From assembly GCA_963575745.1 (NCBI GenBank), contig CAUYUJ010015516.1, positions 616,424-651,423 of the forward strand: a DNA stretch of 35,000 nucleotides. The letters are read 5' to 3'. Source of the DNA: Prorocentrum cordatum. Its lineage: Eukaryota; Sar; Dinophyceae; Prorocentrales; Prorocentraceae. A model generated the notes under the pieces. It saw only the letters and a program-made list of their open reading frames with translations. It ran no database searches and was not told where the DNA came from. The first letter of the stretch is position 1. The number at the start of each line of letters is the position of its first letter. Shown here piece after piece: positions 1 through 8,559 of this stretch. The translations under genes were made by a program, and so were the position numbers.

Positions 1-204
1 GCTACAAAGCGCGCATTGCGTGCATTTGTGCCCGACACGTTTCGGATGGCGTGCACTCAAACCTATCATGCGTCGTTTGCGTCTGATCACAGCTGGCGAA
101 TGACCCTGCGCCGTTGCTCTTTCTGCGAAGTTGCTTCTGTAATTCGACAGGGTAATTGCAAGGGGCACTCTATCAATGGATTCGCACAGGGGCAATCAGG
201 GGAC
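1..204. other. Left edge, no gene recognised
   Basis: Ordinary GC-rich sequence downstream of retrotransposon A. It may hold the element's 3' untranslated part, but there is no poly-A or simple-repeat tail to mark an end. Confidence 0.4.
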
Positions 205-208
205 CTCG

Positions 209-309
209 TTATCTGCCTACTCTCGCACGCACCCTATTCACGCGTGCAATAAAGGCCTTGTCACTTTGGAAACTGGCACCGCAAACTGGGCAACCGCGGA
301 ACACGCGCC
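209..309 (-). pseudogene. C2H2-type zinc finger, C-terminus of retrotransposon A
   Basis: The minus-strand frame gives RVFRGCPVCGASFQSDKAFI and ends at TAA (209-211). The Cys pair lies at 290-292 and 281-283. Twelve residues after the second Cys, where the first His is expected, the codon is CGC (Arg), one transition from CAC (His). A finger of this kind closes the ORF of many LINEs and probably binds nucleic acid. The first His is lost, so it is degenerate. Confidence 0.7.
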
Positions 310-479
310 CGCCCGTCCGGGGGGGGGCCTGGCATTTCAGCCTCGAACTCCGCGGCGAGGGCAGGAGGCGGGTGCGACAGGCAACTCCCCAGAGCGAAGT
401 TGCGCGGCATCGATTTTCCGGAAAACATCTCGAGCTTCACCCGAACAGAGCTTTGGGAACTTGCCCTCAAGTTCAGTCT

Positions 480-1300
480 CTAGCTCTTCCCCTGCCCCTA
501 GCTCAAACAATGCTTGCACGTCCAACTAAAACTGTTTGGTCCACGCCAGAGCCGAGGGGGGAACTTCGCCTACACTTGACGCCTCTAGATTGGTGGCCTC
601 ACGCTGCGCCTGTCCAATCAGAGCAGCAATGACCTGTCGATGATCGCGCTGGTGGGCTGCGACGTCCTGTGGCCACATCGGTCGGCGGATCCAGAACTCA
701 ACGAAAAGACTGGCGATCTTCAACAACCTCTGGACCTCAGGACCTCGATGTTACTGGGTTACGTACTTTATCTTCTCTCAATTTCGCGCGTTGCCCTCGT
801 AGGACGACACGAGCAACTTTAAACGCAATCTGCTGCAGCGGCTCCAAACTCTGCCAGGGGACCTGGTTCGTCGCGGCGAAGGCATGCCACTCCCGGCCGG
901 ACAGGGCCGCGTTCACTACGACTCCCAGGAAGACGACCCCCTTGAACCTGAGAAAAAACCTGCGACGTCGCCCACGACTTCCCCATCTTGCGCCGCGCAG
1001 TTTTCACAGCTTGAAAGCGGACCTGTTTCTCCGCCGAAAACACCTGTTTGAGATGTGTCGCCCCCCGAGATACCTGGCAGTCGACGCCGTCGTTCCCTCC
1101 AGCCTGAGTCGCCCTCTATGAAAATCAAGATTGAACTTCGCGGCCTGGACACCTGCCCTCTTCTGTCCATCTGTCACGACAAATGTACTGTTGTAAACTC
1201 TCTTATGGAAAAAGCCCTGCCCTCCTGCGCCAGTTCTGCAATCGCACGTTCCACTATATCCTTGCGCACGCACTAAAAGGCACTGCTGGCATCATGATAG
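480..1300 (-). pseudogene. Reverse transcriptase palm/thumb and post-RT remnant of retrotransposon A
   Basis: After motif A (YHDASSAF, then a TAG stop at 1273-1275) the same frame gives VRKDIVERAIAELAQEGRAF, the helix that normally follows motif A. Further on, the frames give HLKQVFSAEKQVRFQAVKTA and then VVVNAALSGREWHAFAAT, which resemble the end of RT and the ALxSGLExF stretch of dinoflagellate LINEs. At 726-600 there is FWIRRPMWPQDVAAHQRDHR, the Arg/Trp/His-rich post-RT segment. No convincing YxDD box was found, so the catalytic centre is probably deleted. About 800 bases span a region that is longer in complete elements. Confidence 0.7.
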
Positions 1301-2843
1301 CGCGCAATATGTACTTCGCCTGCGCGTCGTAGCCGTGCTGATCTATTCTTAGGCACCCCCCTTCCGTCGATGGAAAATGCCCCCATGAGCCCAGTAAGGG
1401 ATGTCTAGATTGGGAAGCATCAGAAATCTGTAGAAGACCTGTCCGGGCAACAGAACACCATGATGGATCGCTCACCTGCTGCGCAGAACTTGTCATTGTT
1501 CTTGTCGAGTCGGCAAGCGCCCGGTGCCAAACGGCTGGCGCCCTCCCAACCGTGCATATCGCTCGAGGCAGCAAGTAGATAGTCCTCTCAAACTCGGGCG
1601 CTTGAAACTTATGATCCTGATCGCCGCTGCGCAGTCCCAGGCCTCCTCCCCGTCGCGGTCGATAGCACCAGTTCGGCATGGCAAGAACCCTCAGCACATC
1701 TCCCGGCGCTGACAATTGCGGCTGCACTAGCCACGAAGGAAGCTTCTTCAAGCTCTTCTTCAGCCGAGCAACCACGATCAGTGCGTCCTCATGCATAGCA
1801 GAAAAGTCCATGTTATCGGTGCCCACCTGATTGATCCATTCCAAATGTGACGGCGCTTGTAATTGACTGCGCTCCACGCCATCTGGCCCAGCAAAGGGTA
1901 GTCCCCCGAAGCCTGTCGTATCATGCGGTGCCTCGCTCTGCGCCAACAGCTGCGCCTGGGCGCCGCCTTCCACCCCAGGAGATTGAGAGCGTGGTATCCA
2001 GTCGGCCACCGACGCCGTCGCGTTCGCTACCCGATTGTGCAATCTAGCCCGTGGCCCCCTGAAAGTACCCGCCAGCAGCCTCGCAATCTCGCGGACATCG
2101 TAGAACCGACGACACCGCCACGCATCCCAGAGCCCTTCAGTACGAGCCTCGCTCAGCTGCTGGAGTAAAATCGGCATGTACTTATTCAGCTGCTCCTCGG
2201 GGAACTCCACCTCCATGTCCTTCGCCTGCCTCCTTGCTGCAGGTAGCACCTGAGGCTGCTGGCTCGGCGCGAAGGTGTGATCACGCTTCTCCACATAGCC
2301 TGGGGCCTCGCACAGACAGTCCGCTGCTGTCTCCTGGGCCACTTGCATCAGCCCTGCGTTGATCTGGACCACATCCCCGTCACACGCCCAAGCTGTGCAT
2401 TGGCCCCTGCATTGTGCCAGGCGCTCCTGCACCGCTGTCACAAACCGTTCCCGTCCCGCCCCATATAGCAATAATGCAGTGCAGGCCTCCTTGTTGCAAT
2501 GCAGCAGTTGGTGGCCCTGGTGATGTTCGAAGGTGTGCCAGAAGGAGGTGCAGAGCGGAAACTGCTCTTTTGGAGCATGACTTCTGAAGCGCTGTAGCCT
2601 GCGCCCTATATTCACGAAGACAAAGCATTCATGGAAATGTTCAAGTAACCCCCGTGGGCAAGCCAAACAAACTATTCGCTTCACCACCTGACATGAAATT
2701 CCATAAAACGCCGCGCCTGCATCAAGATATGTATTAGCCAAAAGCAAGTCGTGTGCTTGCAGAATCGGCTTCACGTTGCGGAAGTTCGGTCCTTCTACAT
2801 CTGCACTGTAGTGGCCAGTAACTGGTGGACCGTCCCCATCCAT
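1254..2843 (-). pseudogene. 529-codon open frame: endonuclease C-half, linker, start of RT
   Basis: The longest minus-strand open frame of element A. Residues 1-105 are the C-terminal half of the endonuclease. Residues 105-400 are a poorly conserved, Gln/Ala-rich linker. Residues around 435-445 (PAVWHRALA) match the start of the RT domain, where dinoflagellate elements usually have a xPxxWHxx motif. After that the true RT frame shifts: a neighbouring frame gives NDKFCAAGERSIMVFCC, and a third gives RRAGEVHIARYHDASSAF, RT motif A with its Asp at 1291-1293. The last 80 codons of the open frame are therefore probably out of frame. It starts at an internal Met within the endonuclease, so it is not a gene of its own. 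Confidence 0.75.
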
Positions 2844-3373
2844 GCCACAAGATGAATTGATATCCGCCCCAATCAGTGGAAAACAAAGCGCTGGTAATGA
2901 ACGGAGTTGATCATGAAATCATGTTGTGAGCTCTGAAACAACGGACTTCTGCTCTGCTACCGCTCCTCTTCCATTGCCTCTCGTCGGATAATAAAGAGAA
3001 GCAGTGGCAAAGTCCTTTCGTCCACTCTTGTAGCGAACCAGAAGAGCTATGCCCTGGAGTCAGTTCTTGCCCTCGACTACCTTGACGATGTGCTGCTCTG
3101 CATTTCTGTGCCGATGAAGTGCCACTGCCACTCCACATGCATGGTTACTGCCTTTGCCAAGGCCTGAATGAATAAAGATGTGATCCTTGGTTGCCTGCCT
3201 GCTCGGCTGGCCGCGACTCCTGACCTGGTGCCCTGGAGCATGAGGAAGTCTACGCCCTGGTACTCCGCGGAGACGTCGAAAACCCTGGCGGGGGCGGAGA
3301 GGGTGAGCGGGTTGTAGGTCACCGCCCGCAGACATCGCCAACAGCCGCCGCTCCCATGGCTGAGCCCGCTCAT
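2515..3373 (-). pseudogene. EEP (AP-type) endonuclease domain remnant of retrotransposon A
   Basis: In LINEs this domain nicks the target DNA to prime reverse transcription. The first frame (3373-3077) opens the fold with VFDVSAEYQGVDFLMLQGTR; LQGTR stands where the catalytic LQETR motif is expected, with Glu replaced by Gly. It continues with a GVAVALHRH strand. A second frame near 3060-2940 gives LQGIALLVRYKSG and then SLYYPTRG. A third, from about 2910, gives FPLIGADINSSCG (the GDFN motif), LLANTYLDAGAAFYG and GRRLQ. The RIDY motif has lost its Asp (KRIVCL) and the final Asp-His pair is Glu-Gln (PKEQFPL). At least two frameshifts and one stop are needed to read through. It cannot be an active nuclease. 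Confidence 0.85.
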
Positions 3374-3461
3374 GCCATCAAGCTGGGAAGTGAAATGAGG
3401 GGTCCTTTGGGGGTGTCGACCGTTTCAGCTGCCTGAGATCTCTCGATGGAAAGGGGCAGCT

Positions 3462-3556
3462 GGAGGAGGAGGAGGAGGAGGAGGAGGAGGAGGAGGAGGA
3501 GGAGGAGGAGGGGGAGGGGGGAGGGCGGAGGGGGGAGGAGGGAGGAAGGAGGGAGT
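3462..3556 (+). repeat. (GGA)n microsatellite, becoming GGGGA-rich
   Basis: About 50 bases of nearly pure GGA trinucleotides, then irregular G4-5 A runs. It lies just upstream of dispersed repeat copy 1. A second copy of that repeat also has a GGA array on the same side. Confidence 0.95.
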
Positions 3557-3564
3557 GGAGGGCC

Positions 3565-3850
3565 CCGAGCTCCAGGCGTTTGTGAAGGGGCCCAGGGGCA
3601 CACAGAGAAATAGACAAAGATCCAGGACTCTCCTTCACTGGATGTTCCAGGATTCTCCTCCACTCCAGAAATAAACAAAGAACCAGAATCCAGGATTCTC
3701 CGCCATAAAGAAATAGACAAAGAAACAGACAAAGATCCAGGATGTCTCTTATCTTCTGGATGTTCGTCTTCCCGTCCACTTCCCAGATGTTCTATGTTTG
3801 CATGGGAACCGACGACTCGATGTGTCTGCATCTGTACCTACTCCTGGGGG
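3565..3850 (+). repeat. Dispersed repeat family R1, copy 1
   Basis: Starts with GAGCTCCAGG and GAAGGGGCCCAGGGGCACAC and ends with GACGACTCGATGTGTCTG and CTCCTG. The same blocks recur in the same order at 8220-8400. The middle (3610-3735) is expanded by about three imperfect 45-base units containing AGAAATAGACAAAGATCCAG and AGGATTCTCC. No coding signal. Probably a non-autonomous mobile repeat. Confidence 0.75.
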
Positions 3851-4496
3851 TGGGCAGAACCCCCTTTCGCAAAGCGCCATTCAGTGAATGCTGCCAGGGG
3901 CACTCCACGTGCGCACAGCACCGCATGCCGAGTGCACCCCAGCGGGGTAGCTAAACCGACGTCCACCAACAGCCGAATGCGTCAGGGGAAACGCGCGTCG
4001 ATTGGCAGAGAAACGACCGGGGACTGCACCGGCAGAGTCCAATCCCAATGCCCTGTTGAAACAACACCCGTGTGGGTGGGCGTTCTCCCGATGCCCGACA
4101 CGCCCGTCACACCGGACGCGTCCGCTGGGCTTCGGGCAAGGGGGGCCGTCACAGACCGGTAAGGCCCCCAGTAGGGCTCGGGCCCTGACCTTGCCAGGCG
4201 GTGTTGCACGTTTGCTCGCAGCGACGGACCTCAGGGAGGGCGGCCCCTCGCGGCAGGGAGGTGCACTGGGGGCCGATCAACAAGAAACCTTCCACAAGAA
4301 ACCCAACCCTGGAACCCCAGGACGTCCATTGATTGTTGGTGTGGGAGCGTCACGCTTTCCATGGCAAAACCATCGAAACCCAGGAAACCAAGGGCACCCT
4401 GGAGGCAAGCAGGGTGTTTCTTGGCATGGGCCTCCACTGTATCACGGGCCGAGTCCCCCTCCCCCCAAAGCCCCTGGCACTTCGGAGGCGTTCCAG
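3851..4496. other. No gene recognised
   Basis: GC-rich sequence without recognisable protein, RNA or repeat signal. Open frames on both strands are short and have no codon bias that separates one frame from the others. Confidence 0.4.
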
Positions 4497-4526
4497 ACGA
4501 CGACCACCACCACCACCACGATGACA

Positions 4527-4565
<39 letters not shown>

Positions 4566-4601
4566 ACCACGGCCACGACGACGACGGCGACGACGACGAC
4601 G
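4497..4601 (+). repeat. (ACG)n / (ACC)n microsatellite
   Basis: CCACCACC followed by a nearly pure run of GACGACGAC with a few ACGGCG and CACGGCCAC variants. In one frame it would read as poly-Asp and in another as poly-Thr, but neither is supported by flanking coding sequence. Confidence 0.95.
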
Positions 4602-5510
4602 AGCTGCAAGGAAGAGGCGCTGGAGGCAGAGGACGCGGCAGAGGATGAGGGGAAAACGAAGCGTCCTGGCGACCTGAGCTGCTCCCCCCTGGAGTAGCCG
4701 AGTAGAAGCATCCAGGTGATCAGACTTGCTCTCAGGGTTCTCTGAAGCCACTCCTTCTAGACTTGATCTGCAAAATGGGGCTGACACATGTGAATAGCAT
4801 CATGTCCATATGTGTCCTCTCATCATCCAAAGCTATCATATCCGATGTTCGCAGCATCCACCTTTTCTGCCTCCGAGAGAATCGGTCGCATCATCCACCA
4901 CTAAACGGTGTAAGCAATCAGCCCTTCGCTTCCTTCGCCGTTCTATACGAAACCAATGGTTGATGAATGTATGCCGCGATCGCTTGTGAGCAGCAAGCCA
5001 CGCCTCTCTTCAGCATCTAACCGCCGTTCTGGTTCTGGACAATCCTGGCATCGCACTGCATGTTAGACCATCTGGAGAGCCCCGAACCCAGGTGGCGCAG
5101 AACAAAGCGCCTGGGGACGAAATCCGACGCAAGTGCAGAAGCGCTTCAAACCAACCACGACCCTGCGTCAATGCTGCGTCGAACGTCGGTCGACTTGAAC
5201 CGAACTTGAGTCTCAAAGGCGAGTCGAACTTGAGTCGAACTAAAGTCGAACTAGATCTGTCAGATGGGCCCCAGGATGGTCTCCAAAAAAGCGTCTACAC
5301 CCACATGCAATAATATTTGTCAGCTGATCGGGGGCTCAGAAGACGTCCGCCGACGCTGTCGGCGTGTGTGAGGGGCTTTTCCGTTTGAGTCGTCGTCGTC
5401 GTTATCGATCCCCCCTGTCCCTGTGCGTGGGCCCTACTCTTCAAGCGTCCCAGCCAAAAAAGAAATCGAGCAGCATCGTAATCGAGACGAAGGGGAGCCC
5501 ATTCCCTTGG
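4602..5510. other. No gene recognised; small GTCGAACTTGA repeats
   Basis: Mostly unique sequence. At 5180-5255 there are about five imperfect copies of an 11-base unit (AGTCGAACTTG and variants). The last 170 bases, read on the minus strand, continue an open frame out of the GGA array, but no domain is seen. Confidence 0.4.
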
Positions 5511-5629
5511 GTCCTCCCCCTCCTCCTCCTCCTCCTCCTCCTCCTCCTCCTCCTCCTCCTCCTCCTCCTCCTCCTCCTCCTCCCCAGTCCTCCTCCTCCT
5601 CCTCCTCCTTTTCCTCCTCCTCCCCTTCC
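5511..5629 (+). repeat. (TCC)n microsatellite in a candidate third intron of the C2 gene
   Basis: Nearly pure TCC for 75 bases, then interrupted copies. On the minus strand it lies directly downstream of candidate exon C. If exon C is real, this GGA array is at the start of the next intron. Confidence 0.95.
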
Positions 5630-5643
5630 GCCCGCGAGCCATC

Positions 5644-5693
5644 GGCCTCAGGGTGGCCTTGCCCAGCACCTCGGCCTTCCGGCCCTGCTGGTC
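5644..5693 (-). CDS. C2-domain protein, candidate exon C (partial gene)
   Basis: The minus strand reads DQQGRKAEVLGKATLRP after an AG acceptor (CCCCAG at 5694-5699). Joined to exon B this gives VWDRDQQGRKAEVLGKATL, which fits the late strands of a C2 domain (xVWDxDxxxxxxxLGxAxL). C2 domains bind membranes and other partners, often through Ca2+; the two Asp residues of WDRD correspond to calcium-loop positions. The 3' end is set at a possible GA donor (GATGGC at 5643-5638) and is uncertain. The downstream exons could not be found. The call rests on the fit to the fold, not on a search. Confidence 0.5.
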
Positions 5694-6296
5694 CTGGGGC
5701 CGCGGGGCACCACGAGGCAGAGATGCCGCTGCCCCCCGGGCATCTCCCCAAGGTGCGCTCTGGCCAGGACTCCCAAGGGGAGTGCAGCCGTGGCGACGAG
5801 GGCATGCCAGGAGGTCCACAACGGCGAGGGCGAGTCCAGGGGGCCCGCAACCTCCTCGGCACCGAGCGCGGGGCGGCTGAGATCCCAGAGCCAGGGGGCG
5901 TGAGGGGCAGCGTTGGGGGGGGGGGGGAGGGGGCTGGCTGAGGGGGGGAAGCATCGACCTGGATTCGGCGAGGCACCGCCGATAGATCGGCGACAGGCCC
6001 CCGAGGGCAAGTCCGCACGTTCCTGGGCGAGATGGGAAGGGGCGATTGCGGGTCGATGCCTCTCCCCCGAACCCCCCCACCTCCGACCTTGCCCCTGCGG
6101 GCCAGACCGTGCACGGCGACAGCAACGCCGAAGACCGATCGAACCGACAGCGAAAGCGAAACCTACCGAAATCGGCATGGGCACCTTTTCCTCCTCCTCC
6201 TCCTCCTCCTCCTCCTCCCGAAATGGGCGAACCCGACCGAACGCAACCGACCGCGGCCGAACCGACCGAACCGCGAACACCCCTGCGGGGACGGTC
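5694..6296 (-). other. Candidate intron 2 of the C2 gene (GA...AG, 603 nt)
   Basis: The proposed intron starts GACCGTCC and ends GCCCCAG. The exon/intron junctions carry a short direct repeat (AGGGACC at the donor, CAGGACC at the acceptor), so removal restores one copy. GA donors are known in dinoflagellates. The intron contains a short TCC array (6190-6218), a GACCGAAC-rich stretch (6225-6270) and, near its 3' end, dispersed module R2 copy A. Confidence 0.45.
5735..5835 (-). repeat. Dispersed module R2, copy A
   Basis: Minus-strand core CCTCGTCGCCACGGC preceded by a TCCTGG block, then GGGAG, TCCTGGCCAGAGCG and CCCGGGGGGCAGCGGCATC. Related sequence occurs on the minus strand at 17370-17460 and 33270-33345. 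Translated, each copy contains SWxALVAT, but nothing shows that this is protein. Here it ends 35 bases before the AG of intron 2. Confidence 0.6.
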
Positions 6297-6401
6297 CCTG
6301 TCCCACACCTCCAGCTCGACGGCGTCGCCGGCCTGCACGCAGACCCGCCTCCTCGCCTCCGCGGCGGGCTCCGTCTCGTCGCCGCCGATCGTGACCGTAG
6401 T
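6297..6401 (-). CDS. C2-domain protein, candidate exon B (partial gene)
   Basis: Exactly 35 codons, starting TTVTIGGDETEP and ending AGDAVELEVWDR. This matches the central C2 strands: a Pro where PxW is usual, then a hydrophobic-alternating GDxLxxxVWDxD strand. Nearly every codon ends in G or C, as expected for coding sequence in a GC-rich dinoflagellate. Upstream it joins exon A (phase 0) and downstream exon C (phase 0). Both borders fall on direct repeats, AAGACT upstream and GGACC downstream. The Trp of the usual PxWN motif is absent, so the fold may be divergent. Confidence 0.6.
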
Positions 6402-6404
6402 CTT

Positions 6405-6480
6405 TGATGGGCCTGTTTTCCACCACCACCACCACCACCACAAGTTGGAGGGGGAGGAGGAGGTGGAGGACGAGGAGAAG

Positions 6481-6512
<32 letters not shown>

Positions 6513-6716
6513 AGAGGAGGAGGAAGTGGAGGAGGGGGAAGTGGAAGAGGAGGAGGAGGAAGAGGGCCCCCTCCCCCTCCATCGTATGCGCTTCTTCCTC
6601 CTCCACCTCCTCCTCTTCCTCCTCCTCCTCCTCCTCTCCTCCTCCTCCTCCACCTCCTCCACCTCCTCCTCCCCCTCCAACTTCTGTTGGTGGTGGTGGT
6701 AGAGACCAGGCCCATC
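6405..6716 (-). mobile_element. Introner-like element forming intron 1 of the C2 gene
   Basis: A 312-base element whose two ends are inverted copies of GATGGGCCTG (6707-6716 minus, 6406-6415 plus). The inverted similarity continues inward through CCACCACC, AAGTTGGAGGGGGAGGAGG and GTGGAGG, so most of the element can fold back on itself. It is flanked by a direct repeat AAGACT (6717-6722 and 6399-6404), which looks like a target-site duplication. Two splicings are possible: GT (6706-6705) to AG (6414-6413), leaving a small in-frame insertion, or GA (6716-6715) to AG (6403-6402), almost precise. Its length is a multiple of three, so the frame is open through it. Confidence 0.65.
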
Positions 6717-6773
6717 AGTCTTGAGGCTCCGGGCGCCCACCACGGACAGGGTGCAGTGCGGGTTCTGCACGTC
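6717..6773 (-). CDS. C2-domain protein, candidate exon A (partial gene)
   Basis: Nineteen codons, DVQNPHCTLSVVGARSLKT, with almost all third positions G or C. NPHCTLSV corresponds to the DPYCxVxV strand of C2 domains, with Asn in place of the first calcium-binding Asp. The start is taken at an AG acceptor (CCCCGAG at 6774-6780). An open frame also extends a further 18 codons upstream to a Met at 6825-6827, so the exon may be longer or may start there. The N-terminal C2 strands were not found upstream, where the sequence becomes a C-rich array, so the gene is incomplete or has a long intron. Confidence 0.55.
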
Positions 6774-6864
6774 CTCGGGGGAGAGCGAGCGCAGCGTCGA
6801 GGACACGCGCCGCCGTGGGGAAGCCAACAGCGTGCTACTGCTGTTTGGCTTGAAGGGGGGGGGG

Positions 6865-6992
6865 CCTCCCTCCCCCTCCCTCCCCCTCCCCCCCCCCCCC
6901 CCCCCTCCCTCCCTCCCTCCCTCCCCCTCCCTCCCCCATCCCTCCCCCTCCCTCCCCCCCCTCCCACTCGCTCCCCCTCCCTCCCACTCCCC
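6865..6992 (+). repeat. (CCCTCC)n C-rich array
   Basis: Runs of C3-C18 separated by single T, with some CCCACTCG at the right end. The minus strand is GGGAGG-rich and could form G-quadruplexes. It lies upstream of C2 exon A on that gene's strand. Confidence 0.95.
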
Positions 6993-7079
6993 AATTCACG
7001 CTGGCTTAGTTATTGAAGGTTGTTTTCGCGAGGCGGTCAGAGGGGAGCTTCCTGAGCAGAGCTGTACATACGAGAACTC

Positions 7080-7380
7080 CTTGCCGCCAAGACGGCCCAG
7101 GAGGCCCCCGAGACGGCTCCAAGAGTGTGCCCAGACGGAGGACCCGAACGGACATTTCGAGCCCTCTGCCTGAGAGGCCCCCCAGAAGCGCCAAGAAGCC
7201 CCCAAGACGCCCCCAAGAAAACCTCAAGATGCGCCCGGGAAGCCCCAAGAGGCCCTCAGGAGCATCCCAACAGGGCCCCAAGAGGCTCTCAAGAGGCCCA
7301 AAAATTACCCCCCAAGAGGCACCCGAGAGCGCTCCGAAGAGACCCCAAGAAGCATCCCTGAGGACTCTAACCCACGTCAG
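7080..7380 (+). repeat. CCCCAAGAGGC-type minisatellite, copy 1
   Basis: Loose tandem units of 9-14 bases around CCCAAGARGCCC, followed by a pure (CGT)n run at 7382-7408. The same unit type returns at 34605-34845, and on the opposite strand at 25840-26460. Open frames through it are artefacts of the short period. Confidence 0.8.
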
Positions 7381-7409
7381 CATCGTCGTCGTCGTCGTCG
7401 TCGTCGTTC

Positions 7410-7679
7410 AGGATCGGCGGCGCTGGCCGCAAGGCCTCTCCAATCCTTGCACCCCGAGGCCCCTCTGCAGCAGTGGTTCGGTCAGGGAGCACCCATCTGC
7501 CTCTCGGCGTGCCCGGCCCACGCGAAGGCACTGCTTCACACAGTCAGCCTGGGCCTCCGAAGCCATATCAGCCTGTGACCGCTGACACAAAACACCAGGC
7601 CTCGGGAGAACAACAGCGAAGGAGTAGCATGTTCGGTGTAACTCATGGGAGCCTTTCATAGCATCTTCTCGACTCTTGC
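7410..7679. other. No gene recognised
   Basis: Unique sequence between the CGT run and the GACGCTAA repeats. No domain or RNA seen. Confidence 0.4.
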
Positions 7680-7845
7680 GAATCGAAGCTGATCGACGCT
7701 AAATCAACGCTAATCCACGCTAACATCGACGTTGATCGACGCTATACCCGACGCTAAATTTGCGCTGCTTCATCGATTCCCAGACGCCTAATCGACGCCA
7801 GTCGACGCTAAAGACGCAATTAAGAGGGCACACCAGGCGTCCATG
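7680..7845 (+). repeat. Dispersed repeat family R3 (ATCGACGCTAA), copy 1
   Basis: About eight imperfect ATCGACGCTAA units, then TCATCGATTCCCAGACGCCT and ending CCAGGCGTCCATG. The same ending, in the same order, is at 18682-18791. Each copy stops within a few dozen bases of a long microsatellite: GGA here, GTGTGC there. Confidence 0.7.
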
Positions 7846-7883
7846 CGCCCAATCGCACAGAAACCATCAACCCAGACGGGGGG

Positions 7884-7988
7884 GGGGGAGGAGGAGGGGG
7901 AGAAGGAGGAGGAGGAGGAGGAGGAGGAGGAGGAGGAGGAGGAGGAGGGAGAGGAGGAGGAGGAGGAGGAGGAGGAGGAGGAGGAGGA
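7884..7988 (+). repeat. (GGA)n microsatellite
   Basis: Nearly pure GGA/GGGGA array of about 105 bases between repeat R3 copy 1 and repeat R1 copy 2. Confidence 0.95.
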
Positions 7989-8219
7989 TGGGAATGGGAA
8001 GAGGAGGATTTGCTACCGAAAGCATGCGAGGTGAACCGACGTCCAGCGGGCGGTGGATCGCGCCGACCCGCCAGACCCGCCCCCCTCGGGAGCACGGCGG
8101 GGGGTCGGTGCGCGAACACTGACAGCTCGGCGACTCCGCAAGGCGTGGCCTGCAAAGGGTGCGGTCTGCCACGCGCACCCGTGAGGGTCGGGCGAAGGCC
8201 TCGACAGCGTTCTCCTCCG

Positions 8220-8400
8220 TCGGGAGCTCTGAAGGGGCCCTGGGACACACAAATAAATACACACACACATAAAAAGGTTCCCCGTATGTTCATATAGTTT
8301 CTGGGTTTCTGTCTTCCCCCCCACTGCCCATACTTTCCCATATTTTCTAGGGTATCGACGATTAATTGTGTCTGTGTGTTTTTCTCCTCCTGAAACTCAC
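8220..8400 (+). repeat. Dispersed repeat family R1, copy 2
   Basis: Shares GAGCTCTGAAGGGGCCCTGG, ACACACAA, TCTGTCTTCCC, CCACTGCCCA, TCGACGATTAATTGTGTCTG and CTCCTG with copy 1 at 3565-3850, in the same order and orientation. It lacks the internal 45-base tandem expansion and has a short CA run instead. Confidence 0.75.
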
Positions 8401-8459
8401 CGACCCGGGTCAATGCCAACTCGGGTCAGTCAAGCTTTCCAGGATCGTGCTAGATCTCT

Positions 8460-8559
8460 CGGGGGTCACAAAACCGTGTGGTGACGGACCTGGCGGTGAC
8501 CTCGAAATCCACAGAGGCCTCACCGCAGCGTCCGTCACCACACGGTGTTGCGACCTCGG
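8460..8559. repeat. Fold-back element (MITE-like hairpin)
   Basis: CCGTGTGGTGACGGAC at 8474-8489 is perfectly inverted at 8530-8545. The match extends outward to about 30 bases with four mismatches (CGGGGGTCAC against CCGAGGTCGC). The loop contains a second, smaller inverted pair (GCGGTGA and TCACCGC). No clear target-site duplication. Confidence 0.75.

Larger units (their letters stand above)
205..3380 (-). mobile_element. Degenerate non-LTR retrotransposon A (endonuclease, RT, C2H2 finger)
   Basis: Read on the minus strand, this stretch gives in order an AP-endonuclease-like (EEP) domain, a linker, a reverse transcriptase, a post-RT region and a C2H2-type finger. That is the order of LINE-type elements in dinoflagellate genomes. 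The frame changes several times and in-frame stops interrupt it. Key endonuclease residues are replaced and the RT is shorter than a complete one, so the copy is dead. No target-site duplication or 3' tail could be identified, so both ends are approximate. Family recognition rests on motif reading: LQGTR, YYPTR, GADIN, GRRLQ and PAVWHRALA, then YHDASSAF. Confidence 0.85.

Noticed and set aside
4002-4787. Open frames of 145-231 codons across the ACG array
   Set aside because: They extend through the simple repeat and have no domain or codon bias outside it.
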